33,167 bases of DNA from Roridomyces roridus. Its lineage: Eukaryota > Basidiomycota > Agaricomycetes > Agaricales > Mycenaceae. Below the pieces are notes generated by a model that saw nothing but the letters and a program-made list of their open reading frames with translations, was not told the origin of the DNA and did no database searches. Positions within the stretch are counted from its first letter, which is position 1; each line of letters opens with the position of its first letter. Of the stretch, positions 9,377-19,524 are shown piece by piece. A program made the translations under genes and the position numbers. The stretch lies in the NCBI GenBank assembly GCA_029378245.1, contig JARKIF010000291.1, positions 1 through 33,167 of the forward strand. Direction: 5' to 3'.

Positions 9377-10142
9377 TCAGGTCTCGTCCATCTCAGCGTC
9401 CAGTAAATCTGGAGCCTGTTCATCCTCATCATCTGAGTCGTCCTCTGCATTCTGGACACCATCGGTTCCCGCTGTGGGTGCCCGCGCGAACACAATGACA
9501 TCTGGTTGTGCGCTTGATATCCTCACGAAGCGCAGGAGATGGGCATACCCGATCGACCCCACGTCCCATTTCCGGAAGCGGGCCAGGGTGGGTGCGTCGG
9601 TCAAATCAGGAACTTCTGGAGACAAAAATTAATTGAGCGGTCGTGAGCGATGAGGAAGACGCACCCATGCCAGTCCGATACGTCTCCTGCTCCCGTAGCC
9701 GCACCTCCTCGATTCGCATTTCACGAGCGCTCTTTGGCCGTCCAGGACGCCGTGTAGCCCGTTCCTCTGCAAGCACCTCATCGTTGCGTGCGACCCAGGC
9801 TTGCGAGATCATATGTAGTTGAGGGAGTGTCAGAGCCTCGTTCTCGCTGTCCTCCATTATGGGTGGCGGTAACGCTGCGTGGAAGAATTTGTACATTTCC
9901 AAGAGTGTGGAGGCCTTTTTTGTTCTTTTGGTGCGCAGGTTACCCAGCTTGCCCTTGCGGAGGGCGTTCCGTGCGAGTTGGCCAGCTTTGCGCGAGTCGG
10001 GGTGGAAAACTTTTTCCTTCTTGCCCGGTTTGTTACCACCTTGAAAAAAGCTCGCAAACTAGAGGAATGCGATGATGGAATATTCACCCTTGGCAGCGGC
10101 GGCGGCTTTGGCTCTGGCGGCGGCTTTGGGTTTCGGAGGCAT
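9377..10142 (-). CDS. TMA16: Translation machinery-associated protein 16
   Basis: A small basic protein associated with pre-60S ribosomal particles. Three exons (10142-10088, 10039-9665, 9615-9377) give 222 aa. After an Ala/Lys-rich N-terminus (MPPKPKAAARAKAAAAAK) comes the family hallmark EKVFHPDSRKAGQLARNAL, then RTKRTKKASTLLEMYKFF. Next come the helical segment LPQLHMISQAWVARNDE, a basic stretch (RRPGRPKSAREMR), and FRKWDVGSIGYAHLLRFVRI. The C-terminus is acidic (EDDSDDEDEQ). Its stop codon lies only 44 bases from that of the convergent transcription factor, so the 3' UTRs probably overlap. Confidence 0.87.
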
Positions 10143-10253
10143 GATGGTTGAGAGGAAGAGATCTTTGATTAGATAACGTTACTTTATCAAGGTCCCACGC
10201 GGGAACGGCCAACTCGTACAACTACCAGTCAGAATGTAACATGTTTCCAGATT

Positions 10254-10940
10254 CTAAGCGCTAAGCTGCTGAGTAAAAGTATAGTAACCCGAGTCGCCGC
10301 CAGACATGTACGGAGCGAGATTGTTGATTTCAACCCAGAACAACGCCGTCTCAGCGTAAGCATCATGGGCTGCGCGGGTCTCCCAACCCAGATAATACCA
10401 ATTCTTAAGTGGCTCATTGAGCGCCGTGCCCCAATATCCTCCAGTGAAACCCGGCGCTTCGTAACAATCTGAATAGGTTTTGTGTAACGGCGTTGCGAGG
10501 GCGCCCGCGTCGGTTCCGGGTTTGAGTGGGACGGTGCACTGATACCATGAGCGGCGGAGGTTTGATCAAGTTGGAAACGTACCAACTGTGCGCATGGAGC
10601 AACGAGGGCACGCCTAGGCTGGCTTGCATCGGCAAACGGCACGAGCCAGGAGACAGGACTTTCATTCATGTCCAAACGCTTGAGTTCATCCCTGAATGAA
10701 GGGTCTTGTAGAGGACCCGAGGATTCGGGCCATTCTGTGCAGTATAAGATATTTCCCGGAGAAAAGGAGTGGCTCACGGATGACCCAGGCAAGATGGTCT
10801 TTTTTGTGCGAGAGTCCGTGATATTGTTCTTTTACACCACCGTCGGCGACGACCGTTTGGCGCAGTTTACTGAATGCTGGTTCAAACCCGGGTTTGAGTT
10901 GAAATTTGACGATTTCCGAGATGATTTTGGCTCTGTTCAT
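10254..10940 (-). CDS. Tandem dimeric alpha/beta-barrel (ABM/EthD-like) protein
   Basis: Three exons (10940-10778, 10734-10583, 10538-10254) give 199 aa. The protein holds two ferredoxin-like modules. The first begins ISEIVKFQLKPGFEPAF and ends LAWVIQWPESSGPLQDPSF. The second begins VPLKPGTDAGALATPLHK and ends NWYYLGWETRAAHDAYAE. Each has the pattern of this superfamily: a beta strand, Lys-Pro-Gly, a helix, and a strand ending in W followed by a 'should-be-helix' stretch. Members include antibiotic-biosynthesis monooxygenases and many uncharacterised stress proteins, so no reaction can be assigned. Its start faces the Zds1 gene across 524 bases. Confidence 0.75.
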
Positions 10941-11464
10941 GTGGGAGGGAAGATAGTTGAATACTGGGAGCAGGTGGTGTTCCGACGGATAAATGGACGA
11001 GTAACTGATCCAAATAGGGAATCATAAAGCAACCTTGCCCCATGTCAAGCACCTCCCGGGACGCCGAGCGCATCTCGTCGGCACAGCAGACGCTGGACAG
11101 TGCGTGACCGATGGCTGGTGGACTATCCACGCTGACTTGAAATACAGTTTTGCATGAGATGTCGCAACTATTGAATACACAGCTAGACAAAGAGACGGTG
11201 CGCTGCCGAGACCTGTGGTCCCATTATAGCTGATCGCTGGGCAGCTGACAACCTGTGTTCGGATGATAGAGAGTGGGGTGAATCCCGAGGCCCTTGCGGT
11301 GGGTTGTGACGATCTGCGTGTCCGTGTAGCTGAATCTTGTGCAGGCGGTCATCCAGGAGCTGCGTCGGGAGGCGAGAAGGAAGTGAAATCGTGGTAGCTG
11401 TAGAGCAGTATTTATGTACTATTTTTTCGTGATCTTGGACAGTGTGCACCACCACTTTACTGCG
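10941..11464. other. Intergenic region between divergent ABM-like and Zds1-like genes
   Basis: I see no supportable gene here. Short open stretches on both strands have no family resemblance or splice structure. It presumably carries both promoters. An ATG at 11414 is in frame with the Zds1-like gene and would add 17 mostly hydrophobic residues. Confidence 0.5.
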
Positions 11465-14165
11465 ATGGAGCCCACCGAGTATGACATACGGATGGAATTC
11501 GAGGCCCTGCGCGACATCCGTCGTCGGTCTACCACGCCCGGTTCCCTGCTCGACATCGACCTTCCCAATCAACCCGGTCCTCCATCCCCTACCACCGCCT
11601 CGACGAGTGCCTTGCCAGCTGCACTCAACGCCGACCCGACAACACCCACAGACGATCCATTGCACCTCTTCTTCTGGGTCCCAGCTTCTGTCCATCCCGA
11701 GATTGCCCCCGCCGAATTTCGTGCGTTCCTGAAGGAGCACGCCCGTAATCCACAGGCCGACGACGACGATTCAAATGCACCCCAACGCTCTCCCTCCTCG
11801 GCCTCCATCACACCTTCTGGCCTCGGCCGCAAAAAGTCCATGCTCAGTCGCCAGTACCAGCCGTCGGAGAACGACTCGTCCGACGAGAGTTCAACCGTCA
11901 TACCACTTCGCCGGAACCGATCCAGCATATACTCTAGAAACCAGAATCAGGGCCCTCAGCTCACCATCAGCGATCTCCAAAAGCTCGAAGAGCTCGCAGA
12001 GGAGGCTTCGAGTAGTGACGATCCGGCGAAGCTTAGGAATATTCTGCGTCGCAGTCTTAGCCTCAACGTCTCTCCTTTTGGTGTGTAGCCCAACGCTTGA
12101 AATCCGTATAATCATATTGATTATCCCAGCCGCCCTCGACCTGCTTGATTCAGGTGACGAGGTTGACCAGCCTATCGTCGTTGCCCCTCCCGGTCAGTTT
12201 CTGCGTCGAACGGCTCGCACGCGAATCCGCAAGCCAGGGCTTCCTGGCGATGGCGGAGGCCATCGCTTTGGTGAACGGCGTCGCGGGCCATCTGGCTCGG
12301 TCCCGAACCTGCAGCGCACGTCGAGCGATGTTTCGTCTAGCGACCACGGCGAATCGGTCGAGTCCGAACCTGCCGTCCCTCGTCCCCGCCCTTTCTCCGA
12401 AGACGGTCACCAGGATCGTCCCAACTCCTTCAGTGAGGAAGCGCTAATATATGATGCCTACGTGCGCGACGAGGATGAAGTGCTATCCGAGCCCCCCGTG
12501 CCACCAGTGCTGATTACCGAGTCTCCCACTGTTGTTGCAGACTTGGCCGACATACCGCCACCCCTGGACATTCCACCTGCTTCTCAACCTGAGCCCCTTG
12601 ACCCGGTCATCCATCAGCCGCAGCCTACGCGTCTTTTAACGCCGGCTCAGGATCCCTATCACCAGGTGCCGCCCTCTCGTACACCCTCGCCAGAGGTTTC
12701 GCCCAGTGGTACGTCGACCAACTCGCCACCTTCGTCATCCTTCCTTTCCACGTCTCCGTCACCTCGCAAAGAAAAAGAAAAGGACAAAAAGGGACTCTTT
12801 GGCAAGTGGGGAAGTGACAAGGAGAGCAAACCGGGCAAAGTGAGCAAGAAGGAGCGGGAGCGTCTTGAGAAGGAGCGCCGTGACAAGGAGCACGAAAAGG
12901 AATCGGGCTTCTTCGGCTCGCTTTTTGGCAAGAAGAAACACGACTCGGCGGTGCCAGAGCCCCCATCCCTACACGGCGGGCGAGAAGCTGCTCAGGCGCT
13001 TCTTGGCCAGTCGCAACGAGCTCCCAAGAGCCCAGGTCCTCCGTCACCAATGGGCATGATGGCTGGTGGCGTTCTTGTCAATAATTATTCTCGCTACCCG
13101 ATTCATGTCGAGCGTGCGATTTATCGCCTCAGCCACATCAAACTTGCCAATCCTCGTCGACCACTGTACGAGCAGGTCCTGATTAGCAACTTGATGTTCT
13201 GGTATCTGGGTGTCATCAATAAAGCTCAGACACCGCAGCCAGAGACGGCGCAGCAGCCCGTTAATGGTCAGGCGCCGAATCAAACCGGGGACGTGGATGC
13301 TGAAAGGGAGAAGGTGGAGAGGGAACGGGCAGAGCGTGAGGCGGCAGAGAGGGAGAGGGAACGGGCGGAAAGGGAACGAGTGGAACGGGAACGTATGGAG
13401 CGGGAGCGTGCAGAGAGGGAGCAATGGGAGCGCGAGATGGAGAAGAAGCAGCGGGACGCTTCGCCACGGCGGGGGGCGTTAACCAAGCCTGTTCCACCTG
13501 GTGCGCCGCAACAACGGCGAGCAGAGATGCCAGTCAAGGGTCCTCAATACGACGTGCAGCATCGCGTCATGGAGAAGGAGTACGGTGGCTACAACGGGAA
13601 CGGTCCTGCCCGTTCAAACATTCCGATCGGTGTTGCGCCTGGCCAGGTTTACCCTCGTCCACAGCAGTCACCAACGTCGCCCAAGTTTAACCAACAGCAG
13701 TTCTCGCAGCAGCAGGTGCCGCCAAACCAAGGGTACTATTCTCCTGGTGAAGCGATGCAGCAGCAACAAAGGCTGCCGCCGGGCGCTATGGCTCCTGTGG
13801 ACCAGTCGACGTGGATGGCCGGGGCGCCACCGCGGAAACCTGGAAATTCGTCCCCGCCGCCGATGCAGGGTGGCCCGCCACACCGACGGTCACGCTCTCC
13901 ACCGCCACCGCAGATGAACAACCATGGTGGTATACATCAACAGTACAACCCAGACGGTGGCCAGGGTGGTGCCCGGCTTCCTGGTCGGTCCCTATCGGCG
14001 ACTGCTATTGCGTCGGCGCCGCAACAACCTGCAAACGGCAAGATTCGTAAAGGGCAGAGTGCGTACGCGGGCTCTCCTGCCAATGCAAATGGGCGAAGGC
14101 CGCGGGACGGCGAGGAGGAAGATGTACCACTTGCGGTGTGGCAACGGCAACAGCAACGACGATGA
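11465..14165 (+). CDS. Zds1/Zds2 C-terminal domain protein
   Basis: Family role: in yeast, Zds proteins bind PP2A-Cdc55 and affect mitotic entry, polarity and silencing. Two exons (11465-12080 and 12130-14165) give 883 aa. Most of the protein is low-complexity, rich in Ser, Pro and Gln. The diagnostic part lies near the middle: NYSRYPIHVERAIYRLSHIK, LANPRRPLYEQVLISNLMFW and YLGVINKA, matching the Zds C-terminal motif. Before it are basic segments (KEKEKDKKGLFGKWG, FFGSLFGKKK). After it comes a charged ERER/AERE helix, then a Gln/Pro-rich tail. Placement of the Zds motif well before the end is as in other filamentous fungi. A longer open frame begins at 11775, but it overlaps exon 1 in another frame and its first part has no family features. 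Confidence 0.85.
13300..13450 (+). repeat. Degenerate GAG/CGG-type purine repeat coding a charged helix
   Basis: Imperfect 12-24 base units coding (A/V/M)ERERAERE are repeated along about 150 bases. The product is a Glu/Arg-alternating segment likely to form a single alpha-helix or coiled coil. The strand is strongly purine-biased. Confidence 0.7.
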
Positions 14166-14614
14166 GGACCCTCCCTTGCCTTCCTCCATCATCTAGACTT
14201 TTCCCTTCTTGCATGTCCAAAACCCGCCGCCCTCGCCGCCCGCTGTGATGACTATTTTATGCCCACTAACTTGCTGCCCGCCACGCGTCGCGTTGTATAT
14301 GTGTTGTACACCCATGGATTCGGACGGACATGACAATGCCACGAATAGTAAAGCACTCCCCCGGCGTCAGCTGCTAATCGATCTCGACGGGACTCTTTTT
14401 TTTTTCTATTTTACGACCTTGATGCTAGTCTACCTACCTGCAATCCCTCTCCCCATACAATTTTGCAACAATGTCTGTACAGTAATATTATTATAGCATG
14501 CATATTTCGTGCGAACGTGTTGAGGTGGTTGAAGTTCGCGTATCAAAGTCACACATTGCCGGTTCCTCTCTCCGCTACCTTATCTAAAGCCAACCCTCGT
14601 TCCTCGCTATCGGC
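14166..14614. other. Intergenic region (Zds1 3' UTR and PrpF promoter)
   Basis: 449 bases with no supportable gene. It includes a run of about ten T at 14396-14406, and A+T-rich sequence near 14450-14510 that could hold polyadenylation signals. Confidence 0.5.
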
Positions 14615-15806
14615 ATGGCTCTTCGACGTCTAGCAAGTACACTTCCTGCGACATTCATCCGGGGAGGCACGTCCAAGGGAATCTTCATCCAACGACAGCA
14701 TCTACCCAGCGACCCTGCCGAGTGGCCTCGCATTTTTCTCGGGATAATGGGATCTCCAGACAGGGAATATGGTCGTCAGCTCAATGGCATGGGCGGTGGC
14801 ATCAGCTCGCTTTCCAAGATCTGTGTCGTGGGCCCTGCTTCTGCGGAACACCAAGCCCAAGGAATTCCTGTCGAATACACTTTTGTGCAAGTCGGCGTGA
14901 GGGACAGTACTATTGACTACTCTGGCAACTGCGGCAATCTGAGGTGGGTATGTACATTTCGGCAGACTCGTTTTTTCTTAAATCTCAAGCTCCATGATCG
15001 GCGTCTTTGCGCGCGACGAGAATCTGTGCGCGCCGCCACCACCTGGGTCAACGCATATGAGCGTCCGGACGTGGAATGTCAACACGCAGAAAGTGATACA
15101 AACAACTTTCCCCGTCTCTGGCGACGGGGTTGCAGATCTGGAGCTCCCCGAGACGAGCATCGCGGGTGTGCCAGGCAAGGCATCGACGATTATGCTCATG
15201 TTTGAGAACCCCGGCGGTGCGCGTACGGGGAAGCTGCTTCCGTCCGGCTCCCCTGTCGACTCGTTCGAGATTTCCATTTCACCCACAGAGACTCGCACGT
15301 TGCATTTTTCGCTCGTTGATGTGACAAACCCCACGGTTCTGGTGGATTCGGCCGAGCTGAGCCAGTTCCTTGCCGTGGGCGAGTACGTCAAGGGCAGCTC
15401 TTCTGATGCAGCAGAGCAGGTTGGCCGCGTTCTTGAGCTGATACGGCAGAAAGGCGCAGAGAAAATGGGCCTGGACCCCTCAGCTCAGGCGCAACCCAAA
15501 ATTGCTCTGCTGAGCGCCCCATCGGAGGAGGGTGTGGACATTGTGGTGCATGCACTTTCCATGGGTGTACTGCACAAGGCGATTCCCATGACGCTAGGGT
15601 GTTGCGTTGGTTGTGCTGCTAATATTCCAGGTACAATTGCGTGGGACATTGTCCAGAAACGGGGTCGTGCCAGCGACATGGTGAGAATCAAACACCCCGG
15701 CGGGTTCGTCGATGTAAACGCGGATTTCAACCAAGACGGATCGGTGAAAGTGGCGAGAGTGGCGAGAAGTGGGCGGAGGTTGATGCGAGGTGAGGTTTAT
15801 TGGTAG
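14615..15806 (+). CDS. PrpF-family isomerase (methylaconitate/aconitate type)
   Basis: PrpF proteins isomerise double bonds in tricarboxylates such as 2-methylaconitate or aconitate, using a diaminopimelate-epimerase-like fold. Two exons (14615-14943 and 14990-15806) give 381 aa, the usual length. Motifs are clear: FIRGGTSKGIFIQRQHLP, GSPDREYGRQLNGMGGG, SSLSKICVVG, the active-site loop SGNCGNLSSMIGVFA, ENPGGARTGKLLP, and IKHPGGFVDVNADF. The first residues (MALRRLASTLPATFIR) are Arg/Ser/Ala-rich without acids, so mitochondrial import is possible. No methylcitrate-cycle gene is adjacent, so the substrate is open. Confidence 0.9.
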
Positions 15807-15910
15807 ATATTCGGTCTTGTATTTTCGTCACGGTTTGTCGGTCAAATATCGGGTTTACTCGACGCGTATAAGACGCGTCAACATTAATTGCAACTTGCTC
15901 TTATCTTTTG

Positions 15911-17062
15911 ATGGCCAAGCACCGAATCCTAGTAGCATCCTATACGAACAGCATCCACGCTCTCCAATTCGACGGTGACGCGTCCTTGACTGCCCAACCT
16001 TCCATCCAAGTCGGCCACCACCCATCTTGGATCGAGTTTCATCCACAAGACCCGTCCCTCGTTTTTGCTGCCATCGAACAGACGGAGGGCAAGATCGTCG
16101 CGGTCAAGTACGATCCTAGCTCTGGAAATGGCGCCATTGTTGGTGAGATCGCGAGCGGAGGCGCCGACCCATGCTCTCTATATGCAACCAATGACCGACT
16201 TTTTGTTGCCAACGTGGGTTCGTTGTCGCCACTCAAAGACGAAGCTGAGACTGCGTTCTAGTATTCGTCGGGCAGTCTTTCAGTGTTGCCCATCTCCTCG
16301 CAGGCGCCGTACTTGCTAGATGGCCCCACGACCACGGTTCAATTACATGGCTCGGGGCCTAATCTCGAACGCCAGACGGGTCCCCATGCACATCAGGTGC
16401 TGCTACTCCCTTCCAGAGGGGAGCTACTCGTCGCAGATTTGGGCGCGGATGTCGTTTGTCGATTCGCACAACAGGATGGTATTTGGAAACTCCAAGCCCG
16501 AATCGGGTTCGAGCCAGGCAGTGGGCCGAGGCATACAGCTGTCTACGGCAAGTACCTTGAATCTTTCTTGATGTTATCTGATTATTTCTCGATAGATGGA
16601 GCCCTATACACGCTCAACGAACTCAATAGTACCCTCTCGAAACACCGGTTCCCGCCTTTGCCAGCAGAACCTTCGCTAATCGCCGTGAAACCAACCATGG
16701 CCAATCCCCCGCCCGCGCCGACCGACATGCTGGCCGCAGAACTCCTCATCCCCGCTCCAAACTCCAGCTTCCCCACTGCCTACGCGTACGTGTCCAACCG
16801 GAACGACCCATCGCCTGAGGGTGACATTATTTCCATCTTTGCCATCGAGGGCGTCGAGCTAGAGCTCGTAGCCGAGGTGCGCACGGGGTTGAAGCATCTG
16901 CGTGGAATGCTATTTGGTGGGGTGGATCAGAGGTGGTTGGTCGCAGGCGGTGCGCAGGGTGGGGGTGTCAAGGTCTTTGAACGAGTCGATGGAGGCAAGG
17001 GGTTGAAGCTCGTCGCGGAGAATAAGGAAGTAGAAGCGCCGACTGGCTTTTTATGGGTCTAA
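15911..17062 (+). CDS. Beta-propeller lactonase (6-phosphogluconolactonase-like)
   Basis: This is the seven-bladed-propeller lactonase family; some members hydrolyse 6-phosphogluconolactone, others cyclic muconate lactones. Three exons (15911-16213, 16262-16547, 16596-17062) give 351 aa. Family signatures are RILVASYTNSIHALQFDGD, GHHPSWIEFHPQDPSLVFAA, GADPCSLYATNDRLFVAN, YSSGSLSVLPI, GPHAHQVLLLPS, VADLGADVVCRF, GSGPRHTAVYDGALYTLNEL, AYAYVSNRND and GLKHLRGMLF. Intron 2 has a GC donor and is a multiple of three without a stop. The gene follows PrpF in tandem. Its stop lies 12 bases from the stop of the opposite-strand coiled-coil gene. Confidence 0.88.
16548..16595 (+). other. GC-AG intron, 48 nt and stop-free, in the lactonase gene
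   Basis: GCAAGT...CGATAG. Removal joins RHTAVY to DGALYTLNEL, the family sequence. Retention would insert 16 residues in frame, because the intron is 3n long and has no stop. Confidence 0.8.
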
Positions 17063-17074
17063 TACATACATACA

Positions 17075-17906
17075 TCACGTCCATCCCAAACGGCGAAGGT
17101 CCCTTCGGCACTCTTCCGTCTCCCTTTCTACTGCGGCAGAATCCGCCAATACTTGTCTGAACCCTCCTCCATCAACCATATCGAGCAGCTTCTGGTATTC
17201 AGCCAACTCCATGTCCAGTTTGCGCTCCTCGGCCTCCATGAGGCGTTCCTCCTCTTTGAGTCGCTTGAAAGCGGCTGATAATGCCTCATTCATGCGTGGT
17301 GTGTACAGCGTTCGCGAGACCTGTGCTCGAATAAGGGAGATTTTCACGAGTGAGGATTCAATTTGCATAGAAAGGAGATCGGTCCGGGCGGTGTCGAGGG
17401 CGGATAAATCTGCTGGAATTTTGTGAAGAGCAGAAGTAAGGCGTTGGTGGAGGCGGGGGTGGATCTAGGTGGGCAGTTTGCACAAGGTATAAATAACGAC
17501 GAAGACGCTCCTACCTCGTTGATATCTTGTACCAACTTTTCTATGCGCAGCTGCGCTTCGTCTTCCTCGGCCTCGGACACTCGAATTTGTTGGAGCATCT
17601 GTTCCAAATCCTGGACAAGGTTCTCGGAGGCTGGCAAGATTGAGTTGAAAACCGAGTTCAAGGACACGAGCAGTACTAGATGAAGATTCGGCGTAGGAAA
17701 AGTCCGAGATTGAGTCAATGGTTGACTGTAGTTCTTCCAACACACGTTCTTGAGGAATCGCAGCTGTGGGAGGGCCAAAACGCCTAATGTCCTCCTCCGA
17801 AAGACCTCCTGGCAGATTTACATCCTGAATAGATCAGATTCTCTCCAAGACCAGGCGGCAGTTATACCTCTGGAATGTTGCCCAGTACACGTTCGAGGAT
17901 GTTCAT
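17075..17906 (-). CDS. Coiled-coil protein, possibly augmin/HAUS4-like
   Basis: Four exons (17906-17868, 17824-17677, 17630-17515, 17464-17075) give 230 aa. It opens MNILERVLGNIPEDVNLPGG and then LSEEDIRRFGPP. Nearly the whole remainder is predicted helix with heptad-like leucines and many Glu/Arg/Lys: LVQDLEQMLQQI, EDEAQLRIEKLVQDI, FKRLKEEERLMEAEERKLD, LAEYQKLLDMV. It ends EECRRDLRRLGWT. A short closing motif after a 'LxEYQxLL' helix reminds me of HAUS4 of the microtubule-nucleating augmin complex, but this is a weak recollection. The gene structure is well supported; the function is not known. Confidence 0.7.
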
Positions 17907-18013
17907 CGAAAAGAGTAACACAACACGTGAATGTGACACAACGCGTGATTGATTTGTTCTGATCAACAATGGAGACCCGAAGCCGTCGTGTCTATAGTTC
18001 ATAGATAGGCTAG

Positions 18014-19432
18014 TCAAGAGTTTACAATGGACAAATTTGGCTCCAGTCCCAAGCTGTACACCCGATTCGCATTGTGGAACAACGCATTCTCCGCGATCAA
18101 AGCTGCATCTCTTTCCAGGAGCTCCCCAGACGACACCGTATCCGACAACACGGCATAGAGTGCCTGTCTTGCTTGCAGTGTGCCCAAATAGAAACTTTCA
18201 GGCCACCAATGCCCGTCCGTCGACCAGAGAATCTTGTTTGTGGGACACAGCTCCAACACTTGTTGGATGATACTGCGCTGTCCCGCGCCCGAAACGAATG
18301 GGAATACCTGCGAACGGTGAGAAATTCCACCGAAAGCATCGGCATTACACACCTCGCCAAAATCCAGGAACACGTTGGGGTACACGGCAGTAAGGTATCC
18401 AGCTTCACGCGTGAACGGATAAGAAGAATGGAGTAGCACAAATATTGTGTTGGGAAAAGTTCTAATCACCACCTGGAGGTGCGAGGGCGAAGAGCGGTTC
18501 AGGGTGATATCATTGTCGCCTAGACCGGTGTGGAATTGGACTGCCTATCGCATCAGCTGCGGCTCAACACGAATGGGTAAAATTCAGACCTGGTTTTTTG
18601 TACTCACCCGCCACCTGGAGCGCCATGCGAACTATATGATCGTTCAGCGCTTTCAGGGCCAGTCGCAGTGTGCCTGTTTCTCTGTATGTTTGCAATGCGC
18701 TGTTCAGACAAGCAAGAATATCCTCGTCCGACTCGGCAGACGGGGAAATATCGAGACCAGTTCGATAACAAGCAATAGACTTGAATCCAACGACATTTGG
18801 GTTTGTAGCACTTTCCGTGAGACTGGCGAGAAGGCGGTCGTTGAATTGGTGCAAGATTGACGAGTTTTGAGGAAAAAGGGATTTCAAGATACCCTTTTGT
18901 GGTGTGAGCGCGAGCATGGCTAGGTGTGAAGAAATGGACCTCGGCAACAATCTCCACCCGCACGATTCTCTTGGTCGGCGCCGCCGTAAAACGGTCGTGC
19001 CATTCTAGATTCTCCGCAAATTCCTCGACACCCCCAAGACCGTCGTCCAACAGTAGACATCTGTGGCTCTGCTTTCATACACGATGTGCATTCTCAAGTA
19101 AAGCCAGCGCACTGGATACCAGTCGGCCGCATAAACATTTCGCATAAATCTGCATAGTCCAGTTGACTCCGGGTCGCCTTGATATCCTCCCATGTTGCCG
19201 ATTCAACACCAAGAACATGTGCAAGCTGTGGAGTCGCCCGTAGACAGGCTAGGGTGTGGACGGCGTCAACTGTGAGCGCGGTGCCTTGGGCTTCGGATAT
19301 GAGGCCCTCAAAGGCGTAGCGGTCTCGGTGGGCTTCTTTGAGCAGTGGATGAGCGTGGTTGTCTATAGCTGGGTAGGTGAAGCAGGTCTTGTGGAGTTCC
19401 TTGAATGCAATGTGTGGCTGAGTGAGTTGCAT
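18014..19432 (-). CDS. FluG-type amidohydrolase (amidohydrolase_2 family)
   Basis: A metal-dependent TIM-barrel hydrolase resembling the N-terminal half of Aspergillus FluG, here without a glutamine-synthetase half. Five exons (19432-19113, 19060-18940, 18893-18608, 18540-18353, 18307-18014) give 402 aa. Metal-site motifs are YPAIDNHAHPLL (H26, H28), VQFHTGLGDNDI, VLLHSSYPFTREAGYL and ILWSTDGHWWPES. Other family stretches are QCLLLDDGLGG, EWHDRFTAAPTKRIVRVE, VVGFKSIACYRTGL and VYPNVFLDFGEV. I chose the ATG before QLTQPHIAFKELHK; another lies 18 codons upstream at 19486. The last intron (18352-18308) is 45 nt and stop-free. The gene is divergent from the TBC gene. Confidence 0.88.
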
Positions 19433-19524
19433 GAGAGAGTGAGAGAGAGGCCGTCTTCGATCTCCCGTGATGGCATCTTCCACCAAAAGCGGAAACTCCG
19501 CTCTTGCTCGGACCTACCACATCC
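19433..19524. promoter_or_regulatory. Very short divergent promoter (FluG-like / TBC genes)
   Basis: Only 92 bases lie between the two chosen start codons (38 if the upstream ATG at 19486 is used). There is a GA/TC-rich stretch (GAGAGTGAGAGAGAGG) at about 19436-19451. No TATA box is evident. Confidence 0.5.

Noticed and set aside
11183..11740. 185-codon open frame on the minus strand
   Set aside because: It is antisense to the Zds1-like first exon, with no splice logic, family motif or plausible composition.
11775..12129. Long open frame starting at 11775 as the true start of the Zds1-like protein
   Set aside because: It overlaps exon 1 in another frame and its first part lacks family features. 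The 11465 start plus a 49-nt intron is better supported.
13044..13537. Several minus-strand open frames over the ERER repeat
   Set aside because: These are shadows created by the purine-biased repeat; products are low-complexity Pro/Leu/Phe or Ser/Arg strings.
14209..14496. 95-codon open frame downstream of the Zds1-like gene
   Set aside because: It lies in the T-rich 3' UTR, has no recognisable motif, and has Cys/Leu-rich composition typical of chance.
17620..17680. Apparent frame change in the coiled-coil gene before SENLVQDLEQML
   Set aside because: A 46-nt GT-AG intron (17676-17631) resolves it with correct phase.
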